Source: Macrocybe gigantea
Taxonomy: Eukaryota; Basidiomycota; Agaricomycetes; Agaricales; Callistosporiaceae
Length of the DNA stretch: 17,362 bases
Direction: 5' to 3'
NCBI GenBank assembly: GCA_011319805.1
Contig: SJRY01000259.1
Location: forward strand, 1 to 17,362
Position numbers and translations under genes: made by a program. Shown piece after piece: positions 1 through 8,963 of this stretch. The notes below the pieces were generated by a model that saw only the letters and a program-made list of their open reading frames with translations, was not told the DNA's origin and did not search any database. The first letter of the stretch is position 1. The number at the start of each line of letters is the position of its first letter.

Positions 1-3000
1 GGCGCTGAGGTGCATTGTCGATTGGTGGGTTGGTGGAGGGGCACCGGAACGGAAGCTCAAGTGCGTTTTTTCCTTCCCTTTTTTCCCTCTGGAGCGTCGT
101 GTTGATGCATTATGCAGATACTTTCGGGATCAGCCTCTTACCCAGCCCGACGTAACGGACCAACATCTCGTGCTGTGGCATTTCGAAGACTGGCTCAAAA
201 AGTATTTCTTTTCCATCCTGCAGATCCTCGAGGCGCGTCGTTCCGTCTTTCTTCCTGTATCTCTCTGTATTCACAGTTTTATAATAGACGCTATCGCTCG
301 ACCCGCTGCCATATGTCCGCACGCAGGCGTTGCACATGATCTTTACCCTTCTGCGCGACAAGCCGAGCAGGAGCAGAACCTCTTGCGGTTGCTGGTCACA
401 AAACTGGTACGCACCCTTGTTTCTTTGGTTGCCTGATTCTTGGAATGTCTCACAGCTATATACTAGGGTGACACTGAGAAATCGCTTTGCTCGCACGCGT
501 CGCACCACTTCTGCAGCTGCTGCAGATTCACCCGTCTATGAAATCCATCGTCGTGCGAGAGATTGTCGCCCTCGTGCTCAAGCCCACCGCGTCTTCATCG
601 TCGTCATCTCAGCCATCGCCGGCACAGGGCAGTACGGCAAAACACATCCGCTTCGCCGACGCTGAGGACAAGGAAAAAGAGAAGGACAAAAACAAAAGCA
701 AAAGAAGGGGACGGCTGCGGATGAGAAAGCGCCAGCAAGGCCGGAAATCCGCACGCGCGGTACTACGCCACGATCACGTTCAACCAGATCGTGCTTATGT
801 CTGGGGAGAGGGATGTCGCTCTGGCGCTGATCGATGTGTACTTTCAGCTGTTCAAGGAGATGTTGGGTGATTTTGGCGCGCGGAGCGAAGATGGGAAGAG
901 CAGAATGACGAGGGGGAGGAGACGATGGAGGTGCTGGATGGTGCACGGACGAGAGTGGATAAGAAGGGCAGGGTTGTGGATGGGAAGAAGGGCAAAGGAA
1001 AGGGAAGGGCGAATGCGCATGAGGTGAAGGGCGCGGCGGGGTTCGTCGAAGTTGAGGATGCGAATTCGAAGCTCATCTCTGCAATTTTGACCGGTGTAAA
1101 TCGCGCCCTGCCGTTTGCAAAGATCGACGTGGGAGATATACGGTGTGTGGACCATCCATTCTTTATGTTTTGTGCCCTCCATGACAATGCTGATGCTCAT
1201 ATGCTTTTAAAGATTCAACAAGCATATCGACACGCTCTTCCTCATCACGCATAAGTCGACCTTTAACATCTCACTTCAGGCTCTCGTCCTGCTTCAACAA
1301 ATTACCACTTCGCTCGCAAGCAGCACCAGATCCTCAAAATCCGGTACTGCCTCCGCTTCTGTATCGTCGACGGCCAAATCAATCACGGACCGGTACTACC
1401 GCACGCTATACGATTCATTGCATGACCCGCGTCTAGCGATGTCCTCAAAACAGGCGATGTACCTCAACCTGTTCTTCAAGTCCGTCAAGGCTGACGCAGG
1501 CGGTGTCGAGGGCAATGACCGTATCAAGGCGCTCGTGAGACGCTTCGTCCAGATCCTTGCTTCTGGAGGGGGCGGAGCGACGGAGTTTGTCGCCGGTGGG
1601 TTGTATTTGTTGGGCGAGGTGGGTTTTTGCCGTCGTGCATTCAAGTTATATGAAAGTGTAGCTTATATGCGCCTTTTGCTTTCAGCTGTTCAGCACAATA
1701 CCAGGCCTACGAGCGTGTGTGACGCATGGTCGGAAGGAGAGTGATAAGACCGAGGCCTACGATCCGCGAAAACGAGATCCGCAATTTGCACACGCGTCGT
1801 CATCGCCGCTTTGGGAACTCGTGAACACTTCTTTTTTTCAATATATCTTCCTCCATTTCTTAAACCGCTTCATCTAGCTACCTCTCCTGCATCACTACCA
1901 CCCCGCGATCTCGCTGCACGCACGGCAGCTCCTGCTCTGCCAACCGCTCACGGCGAGCGCGGATCTCTCGCAGAACACGCTCTCGCACTTTCTCGACCGG
2001 TTCGTGTACAAGAATCCGAAGAAGAAAAAGGTGGGCGAGGACGGCGACGGCGAGAATGCTGAGGTCACCAAGGGCGGCAGTGCGATGCAGCCTGCCGCAT
2101 CGGGGCTCGATGGCACGGGTGTCAAGCTCGTCAGGGGCGAGGCGGGCCTTGCGCGCGGTGTGCCTGTGATGGTGAACGAGGCCGAGTTCTTGAGGAGGCG
2201 GATTGAGGACGTTCCTGTGGATCAGGTAAGCTTCTTGCACTTTGAGGTCCCGCGTGAGGGATGATTGACGGCATGTTTTTAGCACTTTTTCTATCAATAC
2301 TTTTCGCGAAAGAAGGAAAGGGAAAATGCGAGGGCGTCCAAGCCAAAGAAGAAGGGTCATGGAGAGGAAGAGGGAGAGAGTGAAGAAGAACAAGACAGTG
2401 AGCGAGAAGAAGACGGCAGTGACAAGGGGAAGAGAGGGAGTGGAAAGAAAGAGGAGAAGGAGCACCTGAGGAAGGAAGTGCATTGAGTGATTCTGAAGAA
2501 GCGGAAATTTGGAAGGTGAATGATGGCACGCCTTTGCATGTCAGTTCAGGATTCAAACTTCCCCTGTTCGTTTCATCAGGCTATGAAAGCTTCCATGCCA
2601 AAAGAGATGGGAGATGATGACTTGGAACTGTCGGATGACAGCGACGACGTCCCATCGGATCTAGACATTGACGATAGCGACGAAGATGCTGCCGACCTCG
2701 ACGATGAGGACGGAGAAAAAGACAAGGAGGAAGACGAGAGCGAGGCCAGTTTCTCTCTCGCGGAAGATTCAGACAATGAAGACCTCATTCCATTGGATGA
2801 CGAAATTCCGGTGGAGCTCATCGAGTACGACGGCTCGGATGCCGGATCAGAGTCTGGCGAGGGGGAGATGAGTGGGTTGGAATTGACGGTGGCGGTGGCA
2901 AAAAACGCAAGCACAAGGCCAATGATGGCAAATTCTCCTCCCAGAAACGGAGGAAGGTCAAATCGTTGCCCACGTTTGCGAGCTACGAGGATTACGCGAA

Positions 3001-3034
3001 GATGATCGAAGACGGGCCGGAGGACTTTATCTAG
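1..3034 (+). CDS. MAK21: Noc1/Mak21 (CEBPZ-like) ribosome biogenesis factor, C-terminal part, 5' incomplete
   Basis: Nucleolar CBF/Mak21-family protein; family members pair with Noc2 and act in early 60S pre-ribosome assembly and export. I read nine exons: 2-60, 118-232, 288-406, 467-1142, 1213-1618, 1686-1820, 1878-2225, 2283-2515 and 2580-3034, giving about 850 residues; the N-terminus lies left of the window. Family blocks seen in order: [124 protein letters not shown] and [12 protein letters not shown]. An acidic Asp/Glu/Ser tract (about 2605-2870) and a basic KKRKHK patch precede a C-terminus ending [10 protein letters not shown]. Seven single-base losses break the frame near 364, 508, 704, 744, 897, 2460 and 2867; allowing one base at each makes the exon sum 2553. 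The second intron (233-287) appears to have a GC donor. The family call is firm; whether the breaks are assembly errors or real is not. Confidence 0.93.
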
Positions 3035-4830
3035 GTTCTCTTTGGGATTCCATAGATATGGCTGCGGAAAAAAAGACTCGTTCATTCAAATTGCACTCGA
3101 AATTGAAGGAAATGAGTCTGTCGAACGTGTAATATGCTTCAAGCGCTTCCGAAAATACAATCTGGTGTAGGATTACAGGAGGAAGGTACAACACTAGTAT
3201 GAGATCTTGCTTTCGACAGCCTGCACAGATTTAGCTCAGGGAGGTTAAAGCGATGTCTTCGTCGTCAGTGTGCGATGTGATGATATAAATGGACGTGAAG
3301 ATGGGCGAGGTTAACCGGTCTGACGCACGTTCTTCTACTAGCATGGTTTCCATGCTCATAATTAGTCTGCAGTTCTTTGACGAAGGTCATCAGCAATGCC
3401 AATCAACAGAGGACAGAAGGAATCTTTACAGCTGAGCTCAGAACGGCCATATACAAACTATGAGAGTGCGACAGCACGCTCAGTGACGCTGTAGAGAAGG
3501 GCTCTCGCGTGAACGGACTTACGGAACAGCGATCAAGTCGATCCGTCCCCGGCTTCAGCCCTTCTTTTGAGGTTCGTAAAGAGGATATGCGCGAATGCCG
3601 CGACAAGCACGACTGGACAAGGTCATCCTCAACGGGAGGCCCGAGCCGAAAAGAGTGCGCACCAGACAATGCGATAAAAACCGAAGACGCATCTCGGATG
3701 ACTCTTTTTCTCACCGGAGCACGGTCAGATTTGCGTTTGCGAAACGTCATGAACCATAATGTGCACCGAGTGAACGCCTCTGCCGCCCTGTTCCATTCAT
3801 GTGGCAGGCATCGTCAGGCCGAAAGCGGAACGACGACGCACGCAACGTAGGCTGCCTCGATTGGACAGTTTCTAGTCAGACACCCGCCCGTGAACTGCGG
3901 GTGAATGACCGACAAACTGCCGAAATATGCTGCGAGGACCTCTTCGGTCACCACGAGAGCAACGCAGGGGAGGATGACCCTCAAGTTTCGGTCATACAGT
4001 GCGTAAACTAGACCATGAAAGTTTTAAACAGCCGCTATTCCGACCAACAGATAAATAGAGAAGAAGCTCACCTCGGTGAAGTAAACTGACTTCGAGAGAA
4101 AGTAACAATACTTGTGAAGCGACGAGTAGGATTGCATACCACACATGGCAGGTGTTTGGCGATTCTTCGTCAAGTGCGTGGAATCTAGACAGGAAAGCAA
4201 TGTTGCTTCTGCGGCAATTTAGTTGATACGGAACGAGTTGTGCCGACGGTTTGGAATGCGTACATCTGAGCGGTCACGCCAATGTACTTCGAGACATAGT
4301 ATTGCCACTTGACCATGGAAGTGTTAGGTTTCCTGTGGGTTAACGGAAGCATAGTGAACAATGAGAGCCCGCTTTCGAATACGACCATACCCCCAGATTA
4401 ATTTGATTTCTCTTGTTAGCTCAGAAACCCATTCCCATAGTTGAAATACCAAAGCAACACCTGGAATTGGGTGCAGACTCCGTTCAGTAATGGCGCACTG
4501 TCATGAATGCGACGACGAAATTTCAACCTACAAGCAGCGCTTTTCACCACAAACATGGTGCCCATGTCTACTGCTTTTTGCCGCATGAGAGTATCAGACT
4601 CCATTTTCCGAGTCTGCAGCGAGCGTGCGGGAGAAAAAGAAGGGTTAGATGTTTGAACGTCGTTCAGGCAACTTATACAGCTCCTTTCTGCTACCAGCCT
4701 AAATGGTCAGGAGTCAAGCTCCTGGTTTCCAGAAGCCCACTTGTCATGGTGCCCAAAGATCGAATCCAGGGTTGCCTCTTGAGTGCTGGCTCGGCTCGCG
4801 GGTAGCTCGATAATATGCTCCATTTAGGCG
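2780..4830. repeat. Tandem segmental duplication, unit 1
   Basis: This stretch is the left member of a diverged direct repeat. It carries the last part of MAK21 exon 9, the convergent intergenic spacer, the whole minus-strand DUF6533 gene and about 200 bases upstream of that gene. Anchors shared with unit 2 include 2781-2790 with 5161-5170, the MAK21 C-terminal codons near 2975-3030 with 5345-5400, and the gene body, at an offset of roughly 2370-2405 bases. Identity is about 80 percent in one exon I counted (56 of 70 bases). Both borders are approximate because similarity fades gradually. Confidence 0.85.
3231..4604 (-). CDS. DUF6533-domain multi-pass membrane protein, copy 1 (tandem paralogue)
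   Basis: Function unknown; DUF6533 proteins are predicted multi-pass membrane proteins common in basidiomycetes. Eight exons on the minus strand: 4604-4532, 4460-4391, 4332-4264, 4208-4072, 4007-3842, 3787-3663, 3612-3523 and 3366-3231. The predicted 288 residues show the domain's landmarks: LWEWVSELTREIKLIWG, then KWQYYVSKYIGVTAQ, FLSRFHALDEES, a hydrophobic helix around WYAILLVASQVLLLSLEVS, VYALYDRN, LWFMTFRKRK, a last helix VLVAAFAHILFTNL and the tail ASDRLTSPIFTS. Exons 1-6 match copy 2 base for base in length. Exon 7 is 90 bases against 91 in copy 2; one G seems missing from a G run near 3545, which would truncate the tail. Its stop lies 197 bases from the convergent MAK21 stop. The domain call rests on motif recognition; the gene structure is strongly supported by the paralogue. 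Confidence 0.85.
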
Positions 4831-5094
4831 TAGGAAAGACTGTCCAGTCATAGAAGGCCTGAAGCGACATTTTGCACCAACGAATGTAAACGAGAATGAC
4901 GAATGACCAGTTCGTGGAGACCTTTTCGAGGGATAATGCGGCATGGAATGCGTTCGCAGACCTGATCGGCCCTGAATTTTGTGTGAGCTTACTTGGGGTT
5001 GTTTAACTCAATCTCAGAAGGGTCAGCATCAGCTTCGACATGTCCCAGCCAAACTTTGCAAGCATCACAGCCAGGAGGACAGTGTATACCGAGA
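4605..5094. other. Region upstream of DUF6533 copy 1; no gene seen
   Basis: About 490 bases between the start codon of DUF6533 copy 1 and the recognizable MAK21 relic. The first 200 or so bases resemble the sequence upstream of copy 2 (for example 4755-4795 with 7165-7205), so they may hold the copied promoter. The rest, about 4830-5094, could be decayed MAK21 exon sequence or unit-specific insertion; I cannot align it convincingly. I see no convincing coding region or RNA gene. Confidence 0.6.
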
Positions 5095-5410
5095 CGACGA
5101 TGGAGAATGCGATAGCAAAGTCGGCATCTCCTTCGAGAAAGTCTCGCACAACGAAAACCTAACCTCATTCTCTTGGATGATCAGGACCGCTGGGGCACGA
5201 CGGTTCGAAGACCTGGATCCGAGTCTGGGTGAGAGACAAGACTAGTGTAGTAGGGTTGACAGTGACGGCAGGAAGCGCCAACACAAGGCCAACAACGAAC
5301 GGTCGCCAAGAAACGAGGGAAATCAAGTCGCTTTCCACGTCTGCGAGCTACCGAAGATTATGCGAAAATGATTGAAGACGATCCAGAGGATGCCACCCAG
5401 GTGCCTCTCA
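5095..5410 (+). pseudogene. Relic of the 3' end of MAK21, left by the tandem duplication
   Basis: This stretch lines up with the last exon of the intact MAK21 gene (about 2690-3030). Matching islands are the acidic-tail segment at 5155-5240 against 2775-2870, the basic patch at 5250-5290 against 2885-2925, and the C-terminal codons at 5340-5400 against 2970-3030. In the latter a KMIEDDPED reading still echoes the functional KMIEDGPED. The reading frame is broken several times and the terminal stop region differs, so no protein can be made. It has no start and no upstream exons. Its position beside DUF6533 copy 2 mirrors the intact pair and marks the left part of duplication unit 2. Confidence 0.85.
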
Positions 5411-5668
5411 TGATTCGCAGCCGATGTAATTAGACAAGAACTTGGAGAGACCACCGACTCGACCACACATCAGCGAGAAAACTGAAGTGAAATGAGTCCA
5501 GCGCTCTGTCGAAAACATCCCTCTCGACGGTCGCCACGGGATTATAGCTTGGCGCATGATGATTTGGTAGAAAAATACGACAATATTTTGACGATTAGGG
5601 ATATTGGGAGAAGTTATGATAACTTAGCACATGATCCATGTTCGACGGACCGCATGGCGATGCGTAAA

Positions 5669-7021
5669 TTAGTAGTTCAAGGAGGTCAAGGCAATGCCTT
5701 CGTTGCCGTCGTGCGATGAGATTACATGCACGGTTGTAAAAACGGCAGAGGAGAACCTATCCGAGGTGCGTGTGTCCACTGGCATGGCCTCCATGTTCAT
5801 GATTAGTCTACAGTTCTGCCAGAGTAGCGGTGAGCAATGCAAGTCTAGGAGCAAAGGGAGAAGGCTTTACGGCTGAGCTCAGAACGGCCATATATATGCT
5901 GTTGCGTTTCGTTCAGTGCCATCGCTGAGAGCCATTACATGCACAGACTTACGGGGCAACAACTAGGTCAACTCGTCCTCCAGCCGGAGCCTCCTTTCTG
6001 AGGTTTGTAAAGAGGATATGTACGAATACTGCGATAAGGACCACTTGACAGAGTCATCTGCATTAACGTGAGGCAAAGACAGAAAGAGCACGCACTCGAC
6101 AATGCGACGAAAACAGAAGACGCGTCTCTGATGACTCGTGACCTTACTGGAACAGGATCAGATTCGCGTTTGCGGAACGTCATGAACCATAATGAGCATT
6201 GAGTCGCCGTTTCTGCCGCACTGCCCGAATCATGCTGAGAAATGATCACGCCAGAAGCAGAAAAAATGACCTACGCAACATAGGCTGCCTCAATTGGACC
6301 ATTTTTAGGCAGACATCCACCAGTGAGCTGCAGACGGAGGATTGATAGGCTGCCAAAATAGGCCGCGATGACTTCTTCCGTCACTACGAGAGCAACACAA
6401 GGAAGGACGGCACGCAAGCTGCGGTTGTATAGGGCATAGACTGATGGATGAAATGTTAGACGAACATGCTTTAAATGGACAAGTGAACGGGCAGAAAGCT
6501 CGCCTCGATGGAGTAAACTGATTTCAAGGGAAAGCAACAATACCTGTGAGGCGGCAAGTAGAATCGCATACCATGCATGGCAGGTGTTTCGTGATTCTTC
6601 GTCGAGTGCGTGGAATCGAGAGAGGAAAACGATGTTGCTTCTGTGGAAATCGATCAATGTGAAGCAAGCATTTGCCATCTGAATGCGTACATCTGAGCAG
6701 CCATGGCAATGTACCTCGAGACATAGTATTGCCACTTGACTATTGAAGTGTTAGACTTCCTGTAGATTAGTCGTAGCACAGGATCAATAATGGAACCTTG
6801 CTTTTTCGACATAGTCTTACCCCCAGATCAATTTGACTTCTCTCAACAGGTCAGAGATCCATTCCCATAGCTGAAATACGAGAGCAGAACCTGAGATTGA
6901 GTGCAAATTGAATTCAACAATTGCTAGTCGCAAAGAGATTTTACGTACAAGCGACGCTTTTGACCACGAACATAGTACCCATGTCTGATGCTTTTTGTCG
7001 CAAGATGATGTCAGGCTCCAT
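5669..7021 (-). CDS. DUF6533-domain multi-pass membrane protein, copy 2 (tandem paralogue), intact
   Basis: Function unknown; predicted membrane protein. Eight exons on the minus strand: 7021-6949, 6890-6821, 6759-6691, 6640-6504, 6440-6275, 6220-6096, 6043-5953 and 5807-5669. They sum to 870 bases, an uninterrupted 289-residue protein. Domain landmarks: LWEWISDLLREVKLIWG around residues 32-48, KWQYYVSRYIAMAAQ, FLSRFHALDEES, the helix around WYAILLAASQVLLLSLEIS, VYALYNRS, VALVVTEEVIAAYFGSL, LWFMTFRKRE, a final helix VLIAVFVHILFTNL and a hydrophilic tail with TSDRFSSAVFTT. Intron 4 (6503-6441) uses a GC donor where copy 1 has GT. Every other intron has GT-AG ends in both copies at the same codon phase. 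Many residue differences from copy 1 are conservative (V/I, E/D, I/V), which suggests the protein stayed under selection after duplication. Confidence 0.88.
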
Positions 7022-7860
7022 GGTCCTAGTTCACAGGGCGAGGACAAGAAGGGTTACTAGCGCTGGAGTTCTGGCCAACAATTTATAAATTCCATTCCTC
7101 CAGGACGCTGAGATGATCAGGAACCGACATTTTCCGGTTTACAAAAATTCTCCTGTTGTCGTAACCACGAGGTCGCATCCAGGGTTGCTCCTCAGCGCCG
7201 AGCTCGGAACGACTACACATGCGGATGCAGGAGAGACGATACACAGAGAAAAGCCAGTGGATTGCCATTGACAATAGACAAGCGATGCAGCACGAGGGTC
7301 GGAGCACTAAGGTATCCTTGGACACAGAGTCGAAATGAGATGAAGCTCGTTCTCAAACATTATCAGCCCTGTTGTTTGACCCTGTTATCGTTGAGCTCAT
7401 TCTCGGTAGTCGGCTCCGATGATGGACGCGTGAATTGTGCCCAACAGTTTCTGCTAACAAGATGATAGAGACTGAGGAGCAATCGCCGGATCCCATGGCG
7501 CTATCAGCGAGATATACTTCAAAAATAACCGTGATTGACTCATGGCCGAATATAATGAGATATTCCAGTGAGTTGTACTTTCTACCAATGAATTTCAGCC
7601 TGGAATCCAATATGGAATGAAAGACAAGTCCTTTGCAACCAGGACTATAGGCTCTGACATCTATGCGCAAGACAGCGACAAGCAGGACTATCGTTCATAC
7701 AGTCCAGGACACCAGTGCGTCAATGAAGGCAAAGCTTCCATAATCTTCCACCAGACAAAGCCCATCGCCCTTCCATCCAGCCAATTGTTCCTGCGGACCT
7801 TGCGATATTGTTTGTCTTCCGGCTTGCCAGAGTGTTACTTCATGCATCTTTGAATGTGGC
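7022..7860. other. No gene seen; contains the right end of the duplication
   Basis: To about 7210 the sequence is the duplicated region upstream of DUF6533 copy 2. From there to the CCAAT/TATA pair before 8032 I see only short open frames with no family resemblance, no splice pattern that joins them, no tRNA-like fold and no terminal repeats of a mobile element. Confidence 0.6.
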
Positions 7861-7912
7861 CCAATAGCGGCCCCAGCACGGGCCACCCCTTAGAGCCTTC
7901 ACAGTATATATG
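7861..7912 (+). promoter_or_regulatory. Possible CCAAT and TATA elements before the small spliced gene
   Basis: A CCAAT pentamer at 7861-7865 is followed about 40 bases later by a GTATATAT stretch at 7904-7911. They sit about 120-170 bases upstream of the ATG at 8032, with a probable 5'-UTR intron in between. The arrangement is typical of a fungal core promoter, but both motifs are short and could occur by chance. Confidence 0.4.
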
Positions 7913-7960
7913 TCTTCGATGTGCTAACCAGGGTGTCTAGCCTTCCCCATTGTTCGAAAT

Positions 7961-8018
7961 GTGAGTAGCTCGTTTTCCCCTGCAAAGCGAAACCAATACT
8001 GACATGCATGCACCATAG
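7961..8018 (+). other. Probable 5'-UTR intron of the small spliced gene
   Basis: The segment opens with a strong GTGAGT donor and ends with CCATAG, 58 bases in all, 13 bases before the ATG at 8032. Its size fits the other introns of the window. No frame continues from the exon before it, so it most likely lies in the leader. Confidence 0.5.
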
Positions 8019-8031
8019 AATTGTTACGACG

Positions 8032-8560
8032 ATGAGCAATACTGGTAACGGACATGTTTCTCCCGAATTACTCGCCAAGCTGTGAGTCTTTGCGCCACTT
8101 TGTCTCACTTTCAGTAGAAAGCTGATGATGCGAATTAGAGCCGAGTTGATACGCGACTTGATTCCGCCAGATGGGCAAGCTTCAGCGCCAGCAAGGAGTT
8201 CTTCCGAGGGTACCACGCCTGGCACAGCGTCTTGCGAGTCGGAAAAGTTCCGTCAAGGCCAATACCTATCCAACGCCAGGCGGATCCTCAATATATAGTC
8301 AATTGTTTCATGAGACAAAATGCTGGGTGAGTATCTATTGTTTTGCTTAATTACTTCGCACAGCTGTTAAATATTGTCCGACTAGGTTCAGAAACGGAAT
8401 TCCTTGGTATGGACGGCCGACCTACGAAGATTTCTGGTCTACCTTTGATTCCTCCATGTACCGAGCCTACCTACAGCACAGAGTTTCTGGTGCGCAAGGA
8501 CAGGAGACAATGTTGCCCCGCCGTCCAGGTTCGGGAGAAGATAAACACCGTCCGGCATGA
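8032..8560 (+). CDS. Small spliced protein of unknown family
   Basis: I do not recognize this protein. Three exons fit well: 8032-8081, 8139-8326 and 8386-8560. Both introns are GT-AG with GTGAGT donors, 57 and 59 bases. Exon 1 reads MSNTGNGHVSPELLAKL and continues AELIRDLIPPDGQ, then a Ser/Thr/Pro/Gly-rich linker. The last exon holds an aromatic-rich block, GIPWYGRPTYEDFWSTFD followed by SSMYRAYLQHR. Exon 2 must lose one base somewhere near 8265-8285 for the frame to run through; with it the sum is 414 bases, 137 residues. The single missing base matches the pattern in other genes here. There is no signal peptide or membrane helix. The 3' end is uncertain because a further intron after the LQHR block is possible. 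Confidence 0.5.
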
Positions 8561-8963
8561 GTCGGCAAGGCGGCCTCTAATCCGCAGTGTGCGGACCATG
8601 GGCCGGTTTATCATGGAAGCTCTTCATCGCCACAACGGGGCCTGCATGTCACGCGCAGGTTCATTGTCTGGTGTAGCGCACATGTACGTTGACCTGGTCG
8701 CATTTTACTTGGCTGCCATCATCAGAGGACATCCTCCATTACTGCTTTCTTAGTAGGAAGCCGATTGATTCGGCTTCATCGCTATTTTTTCGGGACAATT
8801 GTATCGTATCACGCATCTATATTCCTTCATTCCTCAGTTCTGCGATTCATTACACTATATATTGCGCTTATAGTAAGGTCGATCACTGCATCCAATCAGT
8901 TCTCGTGTATTCCGAGCGACATCACGATTAACATAGATAATGAGAAAAACGAGGTATCCCAGC
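8561..8963. other. Intergenic region between convergent genes; nothing recognized
   Basis: About 400 bases separating the small plus-strand gene from the end of the minus-strand peroxidase gene. It is AT-rich toward the right (about 8780-8940), as expected for 3' flanks. Open frames here have no family resemblance. Confidence 0.55.

Larger units (their letters stand above)
5095..7210. repeat. Tandem segmental duplication, unit 2
   Basis: Right member of the direct repeat, holding the MAK21 relic, a spacer, DUF6533 copy 2 and about 190 bases upstream of its start. The order and orientation are the same as in unit 1. Similarity to unit 1 ends near 7205-7210, just after a block that matches 4757-4795. 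The spacer between the MAK21 end and the DUF6533 stop is also recognizable, for example 5660-5720 against 3220-3280. Borders are estimates. Confidence 0.85.

Noticed and set aside
480..920. Very short introns as the cause of the MAK21 frame changes
   Set aside because: At most break points there is no GT donor with a matching AG acceptor, and the family sequence continues without a gap on both sides, so a single missing base explains the data better.
1878..2483. A 201-codon open frame on the minus strand inside MAK21
   Set aside because: It lies opposite two well-supported MAK21 exons and an intron and has only low-complexity Leu/Ser/Pro/Arg content; it is a shadow of the acidic and basic codons on the other strand.
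2576..3085. A Ser-rich 169-codon open frame on the minus strand
   Set aside because: It is the antisense of the Asp/Glu-rich MAK21 tail; GAC/GAT codons read backwards as Ser/Val-type codons. No family or start context supports it.
3231..7021. The DUF6533 genes as two pseudogenes with internal stops
   Set aside because: My first readings gave stops near 4190, 6271 and 3814. Introns found at the same place in both copies (4263-4209 with 6690-6641, and 3841-3788 with 6274-6221) remove them and leave open frames.
3035..7210. The repeated region as a transposable element
   Set aside because: There are two copies only, in tandem. The content is a cellular gene plus the end of another, with no transposase, reverse transcriptase, terminal inverted repeats or target-site duplications seen.
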